From: JBKHYJ01 sp046565505
Lineage (GTDB): Bacteria > Acidobacteriota > Blastocatellia > UBA7656
DNA: 64,000 nucleotides
Reading direction: 5' to 3'
NCBI GenBank assembly: GCA_046565505.1
Contig: JBKHYJ010000020.1
Coordinates: 1 to 64,000 of the forward strand
The notes under the pieces are model-generated. The model made no database searches and was not told where the DNA came from. It worked only from the letters and a program-made list of their open reading frames with translations. Made by a program: the position numbers and the translations under genes. Positions 25,303 to 32,780 of the stretch are shown piece by piece. How positions within the stretch are numbered: the stretch's first letter is position 1; each line of letters opens with the position of its first letter.

Positions 25303-26043
25303 TTAGATTATGCCCACCCGAAGTATGCGGTCTGCTGCTCCGAATATCTTCTGCGCCGACTTTTCGGGGGATCGTGTCGCCGCGCAATCATGACTGTATG
25401 TAGCCGCGCGAGAACTCTGCGCCGAGTAGTTCTAAAGATTCGCATAGCAGCATTGCAACCGCTTCCGGTTCGGCTTCTCTCAAACTTCGCGGCTTATGCT
25501 CTGAGTCTGCGAATTCACTCTCAGCCGTATGTCCTAGTTCGATGTGCGCGAGTTCGTGAAAGATCGTCTTATGAGGCATTGCTGCCAGTGGTGATGTTGC
25601 TATCCCTCTTTTTGAGCGTAGCCTTGCACATTCCCGTTTGTATCCGTGAATGGTACTTCCTGAATTCGTAGCACTGCCAGTGCTTTCTCTTTATCCCATG
25701 CTGGCATCTCTGGCATCGGCACTGGCTCGCCATTAGTCTGGGCCAGAACAAACCAATTTGGCTTCCATACGAACGTGGTAATGATAGCCTGCTCATCGTC
25801 TTTATCATCTTTGCACTTTCGAGTGAGCGGCATACATAGCCATATAGCCTTCTCGCCGCGCCTGACTTGCCTGTTTAGTTTCTGCCAACCGGGATAGGTG
25901 TTAATCGGTCCCGGCTCTATGCCGCGCTGGTGACACTGGATAAGCGCAGCAACATGATTGCTCAAGCTATATCCATGAAACACGCTTAGACTTCCAGAAT
26001 TAATCTCGGCTGGCGCACAGATTGATTTAATAGTTCTGTCCAT
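25303..26043 (-). pseudogene. ArdC-like antirestriction protein, multiply broken
   Basis: The N-terminal ssDNA-binding domain (PF08401 type) is readable: FHGYSLSNHVAALIQCHQRG, YPGWQKLNRQVRRGEKAIWL. A run of five A near 25609 lost one base. Restoring it leads into PHKTIFHELAHIELGHTAES, the zincin metalloprotease domain. A TGA near 25388 replaces Trp after GAEFSRGYIQS, and one extra C near 25374 must be removed to reach IPEKSAQKIFGAADRIL and the natural stop. Three lesions make this a dead gene. Confidence 0.85.
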
Positions 26044-26082
26044 TTAGTCTGGTTGTCAGTGATTTTCTCCGTCAAGAAAGAA

Positions 26083-26106
26083 GGGAGAGGCTTTCAAGCC
26101 TCTCCC
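26083..26106 (-). terminator. Perfect hairpin with U-rich tail
   Basis: Arms GGGAGAGGCTT / AAGCCTCTCCC around a 2-nt centre; on the minus strand TTCTTTCTT follows. It lies between the truncated frame ending at 26116 and the ardC remnant. Confidence 0.6.
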
Positions 26107-26115
26107 GGCTCTGGA

Positions 26116-26232
26116 TTAAGCTAGTCCCTCACCCCATCCCGCGTAGGCGTAGTTAGTAAGGTAGAACTGCCTAGCAGGTTCATGGGCGGGATTAGTGCGG
26201 ACATTCAATAGGTTGAAAGCCCATCGCTCGCT
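26116..26232 (-). pseudogene. C-terminal fragment of an unknown gene
   Basis: A 38-residue tail (LLNVRTNPAHEPARQFYLTN, then YAYAGWGEGLA) upstream of ardC on the same strand. It is cut where the HNH gene at 26242 begins, so the HNH/XerD segment probably replaced its 5' part. Confidence 0.3.
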
Positions 26233-26241
26233 TGAGGCTGA

Positions 26242-26661
26242 TTGCTTGCCCCTCAGTGGAAGTGGCATTGCAACGGGGAGTACGCAGAACGTAAAGAGTA
26301 CCGGAACGGGAAACAGATTCATATTCAGATGCACCCAGTATTGATGGGTGATCCTAACACTTTGGTAGATCATGAGAACGGAGACAGTCTTGATAATCAG
26401 ATGCACAATTTACGCCTTGCCAATCACAGTACCAATGCAATGAATATGAGAAAACACAAAGGAATCTCCCGTTACAAAGGCGTGTGTAAAAACGAAACCT
26501 CTTGGCGTACCCAGATATGGAAAGACAATGAGAAAGCTTTTGACGCTTCTTTTCCTAACGAACGCTGGGCCGCTTATGCGTATGATCTTAACGCTCCTGC
26601 TCTGTTTGGTGAATACGTCCGCCTTAATTTTCCAGAAGCTATTTCAGTCTTGAAAGAATAG
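26242..26661 (+). CDS. HNH/AP2 endonuclease, 5'-truncated second copy
   Basis: Homologous to 1453-1938: QWKWHCNGEYAERK, then the HNH core TLVDHENGDSLDNQMHNLRL and the AP2 domain YKGVCKNETSWRTQIWKDNE with NERWAAYAYDLNAPALFGEY. The first 24 or so residues of the relative are missing, and only a TTG at 26242 is available as a start, so the gene looks cut at its 5' end. The convergent 23-nt overlap with XerD is kept. Confidence 0.75.
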   Translation: MLAPQWKWHCNGEYAERKEYRNGKQIHIQMHPVLMGDPNTLVDHENGDSLDNQMHNLRLANHSTNAMNMRKHKGISRYKGVCKNETSWRTQIWKDNEKAFDASFPNERWAAYAYDLNAPALFGEYVRLNFPEAISVLKE

Positions 26662-27508
26662 ACGTTTTCAAGTGGATTTGTTGCAAGTCCTCCGTCTGTA
26701 TATCAACGTAGATTCTTGTGGTCGAAAGGGACGTGTGACCGAGTTGTTTCTGTAGGTGCATTATCCCGTTCCTCGCATCCCCCGTTAACAGTGCAATTGT
26801 TTTGGCATATTGGTAGGCGAACGTGTGCCGGAAGGCGTGGAATCCGCGTGACTCTAATCCAAGCCTCCTACAAAGGTTTTGGTATTCTCTGAAGGTGTTG
26901 CGGTGTTTAAGTTTTACTCCATCTCTGCTGGGGAAGACTAATTGGAACTCGTGTTTTTTAAGCCACGAATAAAGAATCTTCCGTAACTCTGGAGAAATGG
27001 GTACAATCCGTTCCTTGTTTCCTTTCCCTCTGGGCGTGATTAGCATATTGTCGTAATCAATTTTGGGCCGCTGTAGGGTTAGCACTTCGTCAATCCTTAC
27101 TCCGGTGTCAATGAGAGTACAAAGAATCGCGTACAAGCGCCACTGCGTCCACGTAGAGGGTTTCCAAGAGAGTATCACTTTCAGGTGCTGTTCTGAGTAG
27201 GTGGGCTTTCCTTTCCGCTCGGTGGAGAGTTGTTTAACCCACAGTTTTTCAGGAGTGTGGCCTTTGTCAAAAAGCCAGGATAGAAACGAATTCATACCTC
27301 TGATATAGCAGTTCACCGACTGGTCAGAGATGCCGGACATCTTTAGTCCGATGACAAAATCTTTGAGAGTTTCTTTGGTGGGGTCTTTATCAACTACTCT
27401 TCGGTAGGCTTTATACGAACGTTTGTAGAAATCAATTGTCCAGACTGAAACGTTTTGAAGGTACTTCTTTTCTTTCAGGAAGCTTGCGAACAGTTCATCA
27501 AGACTCAT
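26639..27508 (-). CDS. XerD-like tyrosine recombinase, second copy
   Basis: 289 residues from the ATG at 27508, which follows GGAGGG and aligns with the start of the relative at 2758. Catalytic residues are in DTGVRIDEVLTL, RGKGNKERIVP, FHAFRHTFAYQ, QLGHTSLSTTRIYVDIQTED. It is complete. Its start is 86 bp from the partial tRNA-His repeat at 27594, mirroring the first cassette beside its tRNA repeat. Confidence 0.85.
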   Translation of the reverse strand: MSLDELFASFLKEKKYLQNVSVWTIDFYKRSYKAYRRVVDKDPTKETLKDFVIGLKMSGISDQSVNCYIRGMNSFLSWLFDKGHTPEKLWVKQLSTERKGKPTYSEQHLKVILSWKPSTWTQWRLYAILCTLIDTGVRIDEVLTLQRPKIDYDNMLITPRGKGNKERIVPISPELRKILYSWLKKHEFQLVFPSRDGVKLKHRNTFREYQNLCRRLGLESRGFHAFRHTFAYQYAKTIALLTGDARNGIMHLQKQLGHTSLSTTRIYVDIQTEDLQQIHLKTSILSRLK

Positions 27509-27593
27509 ACTCCCTCCATAAGTCACAGGGTCAAATTCGACCGCTAGGGTTTTAGGTTGACCTGTAACTTATTGGAGGTAAGGGGATTGGGGT

Positions 27594-27633
27594 GAGCAGA
27601 GGGTCTCGAACCCTCGACCTCGTGAGCCACAGT
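27594..27633 (-). repeat. Left attachment repeat of island 2 (partial tRNA-His)
   Basis: 40 bp identical to 42972-43011, covering the 3' side of tRNA-His (T arm through the anticodon). The 5' half is absent. Confidence 0.85.
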
Positions 27634-27975
27634 TCCAAGCAAACGTATTATGACGTGTTACCACGTCCATAAATCAACAGTTTACGTCCATAGTTTCCAT
27701 TGTATATCACCGTTTCGCATTGTGTCTGCTGTCAGGGTTGCTGTCAATTCTGTATGCTTGATTCTAAGAATGCACCCGCCTACCTGCGGTTGAATAACTT
27801 CTCATATGAAGGCAACAGCAGAATTGCTCACCAAGATCGCCTTCTAGGACATCCAAGACCCTAGATTGCTTTTCAGCACTCGATTGCAGGAAGGGCTGTT
27901 TCTGCCTCACGGCGATAGGCTGTAGCTCGCTTCTTGGATCTGATGAGGCCAGGGCAGAGAAGAGGTCAGATAAAA
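27634..27975. other. Island-2 left end with arm-type repeats, no gene
   Basis: 342 bp without a convincing gene. At 27727-27747 two TGCTGTCA words 12 bp apart match those at the other end and are probable integrase arm sites. Nothing else stands out. Confidence 0.5.
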
Positions 27976-28638
27976 TCAGGCCCGCTTCTGCTCTAACTGC
28001 TCACGCGCGGCCCGCAGCCCTTTAGTCGCGTCGAACACCTTTGGCGTGTTCGCCTCAATGCGGGCTCTGATAGCCTTTTCCTTCATATCGAGAATGGAGG
28101 CGTGAGCGTCGGCGGCTTTAGTGACCGCTTGGACTTGTCGGAGCTTGGCAAGCGATTCTATCGCCTTCATGTACCGATTATGTGCCCGCGTGAACATCTT
28201 ATCAGAGTATTCACTTTCTCTCATCGGCACACTCGGCTGCATGAAACTGCCATTATAGTGCTCTGTCCATAGCAGCCGCACCCAACAAAGCATTATCCGC
28301 TCAATCATCAGTTGCTCAAGCGGGCTTGCCCCCTTCCACCCTAGCTGGTCGCGGCGCATCTCATACTCGCGCTCGAATAGCTCAAAGTTTCCCGGCTCTT
28401 TTGAGACCTTACGCATAAGACCGAGCCTGACGCTATAGGCTACCACGCAATGCTTATTCGCAATATCCGGGTGCTCGTCTATGAACTTTCGCAGCTCTTC
28501 GACTTCCGGCCCGTTGTTTTTCCCACGATTCGCCCGTTCAATCAGGATGGCGAGCTGATACGAGGGCAACTCTTCTTTGCTTGTAGTTTGAAGCTCTGCC
28601 GTCAGCCGCTTCATCTCTTCTGATTCTTTCTTCTGCAC
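27976..28638 (-). CDS. Hypothetical helical protein, paralogue A
   Basis: 220 residues. The middle (LEQLMIERIMLCWVRLLWTE, then FTRAHNRYMKAIESLAKLRQ) is clearly related to the neighbouring gene at 28642, so the pair arose by tandem duplication. Highly helical, no catalytic motif. Last gene of the minus-strand operon starting at 30603. Confidence 0.55.
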   Translation of the reverse strand: MQKKESEEMKRLTAELQTTSKEELPSYQLAILIERANRGKNNGPEVEELRKFIDEHPDIANKHCVVAYSVRLGLMRKVSKEPGNFELFEREYEMRRDQLGWKGASPLEQLMIERIMLCWVRLLWTEHYNGSFMQPSVPMRESEYSDKMFTRAHNRYMKAIESLAKLRQVQAVTKAADAHASILDMKEKAIRARIEANTPKVFDATKGLRAAREQLEQKRA

Positions 28639-28641
28639 AGG

Positions 28642-29262
28642 CTATGCCCCTTTCGCTTCGGCAACCGCCAGGCGCGGCTTCGCTGGCTTATTAAGCCGCT
28701 CCCTCATCAACTGAGATTGCGTGTCGGTCATCTCAGCTACCCTGACAAGCTTTCTAACCCTCGCCAAGGCTTCAATCGACCGAACGTATCGAGTATGCGC
28801 GCGAGTCAACTCCCTGTCCGAATGCTCGATTTGATCCATCCTGATGCCGCCTCTCATAAGGGATGATTTATCATTCTCTGCGTACATCAATCGAAGCCAG
28901 GTCATAACGACGCGCGCAACCATCAATTGTTCAAGCGGCCCGTCACTCTCTAGCGTCAGGTTCTTAATCATCGCCTCTGTCTCATGACTGATTAGCTTGG
29001 CCGAACCTACGCCGCCCCCTGCCTTATGCACTAATGTAGAGAGCGTCTCTTTAGCCAGATATGCATGCCCTAACAGATGAGGTCGCTTCTCAAGGAAAGC
29101 GTGAAGCTCTGGATTTTTACTTGAGTCAAGATCAGCACTCAAGGCGAGAATATGCGCCGCGTTTTCCTCGCCGTACTTTTCAGCGAATTCGTCAAGACTG
29201 TTGTGACGGTCTACCAATTCAGAAGCCGCCTTTGATCGAACGGATTTACTATTTGCTGCCAT
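28642..29262 (-). CDS. Hypothetical helical protein, paralogue B
   Basis: 206 residues, with LEQLMVARVVMTWLRLMYAE and LTRAHTRYVRSIEALARVRK matching paralogue A at the same places. It ends 3 nt before that gene. Function unknown. The tight spacing and duplicated core suggest a two-part complex. Confidence 0.55.
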   Translation of the reverse strand: MAANSKSVRSKAASELVDRHNSLDEFAEKYGEENAAHILALSADLDSSKNPELHAFLEKRPHLLGHAYLAKETLSTLVHKAGGGVGSAKLISHETEAMIKNLTLESDGPLEQLMVARVVMTWLRLMYAENDKSSLMRGGIRMDQIEHSDRELTRAHTRYVRSIEALARVRKLVRVAEMTDTQSQLMRERLNKPAKPRLAVAEAKGA

Positions 29263-29563
29263 AACGTCTGCGCCTCCATTGCCGCTTGTGTTGATGAAAG
29301 CCTTTAGAAATCAACTCAGCTTCCATTAATGTGTCAACCATTCGGCTGAAGTCGTCAATCTGTTTGTCGATTTCAGCCATGCTCATTCGCTCGATTCTTT
29401 GGCGCTCGCGCTCCGCCTGCTTCTGCTCTTGCTCGATTTCAGCCCGCTTCTGTGCGAGGTCTACAACCAAGCCACCGCCGACATATTCAGAGATGACGCG
29501 ATTGCCCACACGCTTCTTTTTGTAGTAGTAGAGATTGCCATTTCGTCTCTGTTCTATGCCCAT
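29249..29563 (-). CDS. Hypothetical protein with MGIEQRRNGNLYYYKK start
   Basis: 104 residues. The N-terminus (NGNLYYYKKKRVGNRVISEY) is a beta-hairpin pattern often seen in proteins of this kind in Acidobacteria and Planctomycetes mobile regions. The rest is a charged coiled coil (about residues 38-85) and a basic tail. The position parallels the DUF6788-like gene in island 1. Overlaps the next gene by 14 nt. Confidence 0.55.
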   Translation of the reverse strand: MGIEQRRNGNLYYYKKKRVGNRVISEYVGGGLVVDLAQKRAEIEQEQKQAERERQRIERMSMAEIDKQIDDFSRMVDTLMEAELISKGFHQHKRQWRRRRYGSK

Positions 29564-29643
29564 CTTCCCCCTGCCGTTGTGCTACATTTTTTCGGTTGCC
29601 CCGCTCAGTTTCAAGAATCCGTCAAATCTTAGGGTGCTATGCG

Positions 29644-30159
29644 CTAATCCCATATGTCATAAAACCGCTCCGCGCCCTGCTTTCTAGGGTAACGCTTGAA
29701 TAGCTCCCTAATGTATTCGGCTGCCTCTGACTCGGCAGAATCTATGCCAGCCTCCATATCTGCTCTCGCCTGTTTCCATTGCTCTTGTTCTTTGTTGAAC
29801 TTCTCAGCCGTTTGATAGTTGCCGAAGATACGACGGTCAAATCGAAAGATCACTTCGCGGCTGACTTCATTCAATTGTTCAGGGGTGGCTTTGTAGACGC
29901 GGTTCTCATCAATGCCGAAGCGATCCGTCGCCTCTTCATGAAATAAAAGGTCTATTTCTATTATGTCTTTTGTTGTTTCCTCTTCGTTCAAATCGTCACC
30001 AATAACATACCTGTAAGGTGTGAGCATCTCTTCAATAAAGTCTTTCCGCTCCCTGAATATCAACTCGCGAAACTCGGCATTTTCGCGCTTTCTAGCTTGC
30101 TCTGCTTTAATGGGCGCGGCCACTATTTCAAGCTTATGAATCCTAGTGCTTAATCCCAT
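29644..30159 (-). CDS. Hypothetical coiled-coil protein, 171 residues
   Basis: Starts MGLSTRIHKLEIVAAPIKAE. Acidic and mostly helical with heptad-like stretches. It lies 12 nt after the helix-turn-helix gene in the same operon. No family was recognised. Confidence 0.5.
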   Translation of the reverse strand: MGLSTRIHKLEIVAAPIKAEQARKRENAEFRELIFRERKDFIEEMLTPYRYVIGDDLNEEETTKDIIEIDLLFHEEATDRFGIDENRVYKATPEQLNEVSREVIFRFDRRIFGNYQTAEKFNKEQEQWKQARADMEAGIDSAESEAAEYIRELFKRYPRKQGAERFYDIWD

Positions 30160-30171
30160 AGCAGTCTGCCC

Positions 30172-30603
30172 TCACTTCGTCGCTTTAGGCTTGCCCGCTG
30201 CCGCCATCACAGCTTCTAATTCTTCAACCCTCTGGGCCAAGTCCTCGATCTCTACAGCCTTAATAGAGTATTCGATGATTGCCTTCGCCGCTGTGACGCG
30301 AACGCTTCTGGGCGATTCCTTGTCGCTCATTATCTCTTGTAAGACAGTCACGGCTTCGCCTGTGGCATTCTGCAATCGGGCGATCCCTTGCTTGACGGAC
30401 TCGCGCCTGGCCTTCATGTAGGCTGTGTGGAATCCCTTTATCTGAAGCCATCGCCATAGAGTTGTTTCACCTATGCCCGCAGCTTCGGCGGCCTCTTTCA
30501 TAGTGGGCTTGGATAAAAGCGAAGATAAGGCAAGCTCTTGCCTGCGAGTCAAGCCGCGCTTTAGCTGCTCAGAATTGGCCCGTGGATTTTCATTTCCTTT
30601 CAT
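30172..30603 (-). CDS. phBC6A51-like helix-turn-helix protein, full form
   Basis: 143 residues. The DNA-binding part (LTRRQELALSSLLSKPTMKE, then AAGIGETTLWRWLQIKGFHT) is followed by a helical second half (AVTVLQEIMSDKESPRSVRV) and a C-terminal coiled coil. This is the layout of phage small-terminase-like phBC6A51 proteins. Homologue of the shortened 15997-16230; both have the TATATTC-N7 repeat upstream. Confidence 0.7.
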   Translation of the reverse strand: MKGNENPRANSEQLKRGLTRRQELALSSLLSKPTMKEAAEAAGIGETTLWRWLQIKGFHTAYMKARRESVKQGIARLQNATGEAVTVLQEIMSDKESPRSVRVTAAKAIIEYSIKAVEIEDLAQRVEELEAVMAAAGKPKATK

Positions 30604-30707
30604 TTTCTTTCATTCCCGTTTTTATGGCGGAATTCGCTGGACTTCCTTTGTCGCTACTTAACATCTGCGAAAGTCTATCCATTCACGGTGGTAATTATAT
30701 CACATCG

Positions 30708-30728
30708 TATATTCGCGACATGAATATA
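30708..30728. promoter_or_regulatory. Operator candidate TATATTC-N7-GAATATA
   Basis: A perfect inverted repeat about 105 bp before the helix-turn-helix gene at 30603. Half-sites and spacing match 15931-15951 in island 1. Confidence 0.55.
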
Positions 30729-30788
30729 AGTGAATAGGACAAATAGCCATCCCTGAGCACAGCCATTGAACCTGTTGCTCTCATCCAC

Positions 30789-31148
30789 CTAGGCTGATTC
30801 CGGCAGGAGCATCTGTTCCGCACAATGCCACGTATCGTCCGGGCCTTCTCTTTGGAACGTGTAGGGCTTACCCGCGATCATTACCTCGGCGGTGAACCCG
30901 TACTGTGTAGACTTGATGTTCCATAGGTCTGCGATTAACAACCGGCCCCCGACGCGGATCAATTCACCTAGGATGCGTCGTACATATAGGCTGCTGATAT
31001 GGCAGGATACACCCGTAGCCGCGCTGATAACTCGGCAATTCTGCTCAGCCTCAGACCTGAAGAGGTAAGGCCCCGTTAGTCCTCGCAAGTGGGTAGGTAT
31101 GGGGGGAGAATTCTCGGCCCTGTGAATAAAGTATGCCTTGACTGCCAT
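30789..31148 (-). CDS. Hypothetical protein, 119 residues
   Basis: Begins MAVKAYFIHRAENSPPIPTH and shows alternating strands and helices (LGELIRVGGRLLIADLWNIK, then GFTAEVMIAGKPYTFQ). No family was recognised. Stands alone on the minus strand. Confidence 0.4.
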   Translation of the reverse strand: MAVKAYFIHRAENSPPIPTHLRGLTGPYLFRSEAEQNCRVISAATGVSCHISSLYVRRILGELIRVGGRLLIADLWNIKSTQYGFTAEVMIAGKPYTFQREGPDDTWHCAEQMLLPESA

Positions 31149-31390
31149 GCCTGATCCTTAGCTCGGTTTGAAGTAATGCTATGGGTAGGGTAAATGGGAA
31201 ATGACTTAGATATTCCGCAACTAAGCCTTAATAGAGAATGGCCGCGAGATTGGCCGGAGGGTAGGTTAAAACATGGAGTGCAGGTTTAGCTGAATCTATC
31301 CGGCGTCGAGCGCACCCTCAGTAGGTATGTTACGCTGAGTGTTAACCAGTTGATTTAATACTCTGAAAATACCCTCAGCCGCTGATAAAT

Positions 31391-31552
31391 ATGAACAAAC
31401 AACAAGAATCGATAAACATTTATTGGGAACAAGAAGCTGGTCCTCATGCTGAAGCTCGGCTCCAAGCCGCTTTTGAAATGCTATTTGCTGGTGTGCCAAT
31501 TGAGCTACCACAGAAGCATCACGATTTGACAGAATCTCCAAAGTCTAAGTAG
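31391..31552 (+). CDS. Small hypothetical protein, 53 residues
   Basis: Frame from an ATG at 31391 to a TAG at 31552: MNKQQESINIYWEQEAGPHA, then LQAAFEMLFAGVPIELP. Protein-like composition, and more plausible than the antisense frame at 31296-31541. Weak or no ribosome-binding site. Similar small proteins can accompany serine recombinases, but none is here. Confidence 0.35.
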   Translation: MNKQQESINIYWEQEAGPHAEARLQAAFEMLFAGVPIELPQKHHDLTESPKSK

Positions 31553-31702
31553 CAGGCCCGACAGTAAAAGGGGTATTCACAAATACCAATAACCGGATTG
31601 CGATCACAATGTGCTACTCCCGTAATCGCAATTCGGTAGAGGAGGTTAACTTCGAACTTCGCAAATCTATGCCAGAAAGTTCTCCTTTGCAATCAACCTC
31701 GA

Positions 31703-32620
31703 TCATTGAAATAGTGCTGGCTGTAATGATTTCAATCCAACATCTCGAAGGGGCATCACATAAATGTAACGGTTGCGACCAAAGTATAGCTGCTCTCCGT
31801 CACGGGAAATAGACGGATTGTATTCCGAGTCTTGGGTGTTTACTCTAGTGCCCAAGTTGACGGCCCGTGCCCATCGTCCGTGCCTCTGAAATGCAACGAA
31901 GATATCCCCTTGCCCATAGCCGCCAGCGCGGGTTGAGTAAAAAAGCAGCGTCTTGCCGTCAGGCGAGATAAAGGGGCTGGTATCGGAAGGGCCGGAATTA
32001 ACTTCAGATGGTAAGCGTTGGGGCGAAGCATAGCTGCCATTTACTAGCTTTGCCGAATATATGGAGTTTGTATTGGGGGCCGACCCTCGATCAGAGAAAA
32101 AATAGAGCGTGCCATCTCGCGTTAAGCTTGGGGACCCTTCTTTGGCATTGGAATTGACGTTTTCGACCCACTGGGGAGTGCTCCAGCCGCCACTATCACG
32201 GTCTGAAACCCAAATATCCATGTCTGTGCTTGGTGAGTTTGAATTGCCGCCCGGCTTCGGACGTGTAGATACAAAGAAGAGTCGCTTCCCATCGGGGCTA
32301 ACCGCAGGGTCCAAATCCCTCCATTCGTCGCGGGAAAACTCTACCGGCGTGGGGGGCTGCCATTCACCGTTCTTGAATAAGGTGCGGTAGATGTGGTTGG
32401 TTCTTCTTTCAGCATCAAAGCGGGTGAAGTAAGCTTCTTTCCCGTTTGGCATGAATGTCAAGCCAAACTCTTTTCCGGTGGAGACTACTCCTGATGCAAA
32501 AACCATTGGCATCGAGATTTGATGAGCCTCCTGGTCGTGTTGACTGTCAGCACTGCTCATTCCCGACGTCAACATTCCTAGGACAACAAAGAGACAGGCG
32601 ACCCTAACAGCGGCTTTCAC
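31703..32620 (-). CDS. PD40 (TolB-like) beta-propeller protein, exported
   Basis: From a GTG at 32620, preceded by GGGGGG, the product has 305 residues. A signal peptide (KAAVRVACLFVVLGMLTSGM) is followed by PD40-type WD40-like repeats with the SPDGK signature: FMPNGKEAYFTRF, VSPDGKRLFFVST, LTRDGTLYFFSDR, ISPDGKTLLFYST, ISRDGEQLYFGRN. An upstream ATG at 32749 would bury the signal peptide. Probably periplasmic. It ends the RiPP-linked gene row, but membership is uncertain because of the 160-nt gap. Confidence 0.8.
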   Translation of the reverse strand: MKAAVRVACLFVVLGMLTSGMSSADSQHDQEAHQISMPMVFASGVVSTGKEFGLTFMPNGKEAYFTRFDAERRTNHIYRTLFKNGEWQPPTPVEFSRDEWRDLDPAVSPDGKRLFFVSTRPKPGGNSNSPSTDMDIWVSDRDSGGWSTPQWVENVNSNAKEGSPSLTRDGTLYFFSDRGSAPNTNSIYSAKLVNGSYASPQRLPSEVNSGPSDTSPFISPDGKTLLFYSTRAGGYGQGDIFVAFQRHGRWARAVNLGTRVNTQDSEYNPSISRDGEQLYFGRNRYIYVMPLRDVGLKSLQPALFQ

Positions 32621-32780
32621 TATATCCCCCCAAGAGTGTTCAATGGGCTGAACGTTCCACTCGCGCGAAGCACCCTGCGCTTGCTGGCAATAAGAAATAA
32701 GGAATAGGGAACCTGCTTGCCCTTTCACCACTGCGCTCTGCAATCGCACGGATTATCTTGTGGACCGACCTATCACAGAT

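Noticed and set aside
25388..25640. Programmed frameshift or stop read-through in ardC
   Set aside because: Three independent lesions of different kinds and no conserved slippery heptamer or structure. Plain decay is simpler.
31296..31541. Minus-strand 81-codon frame
   Set aside because: The plus-strand frame 31391-31552 has a more protein-like composition. The antisense frame has no recognisable features.
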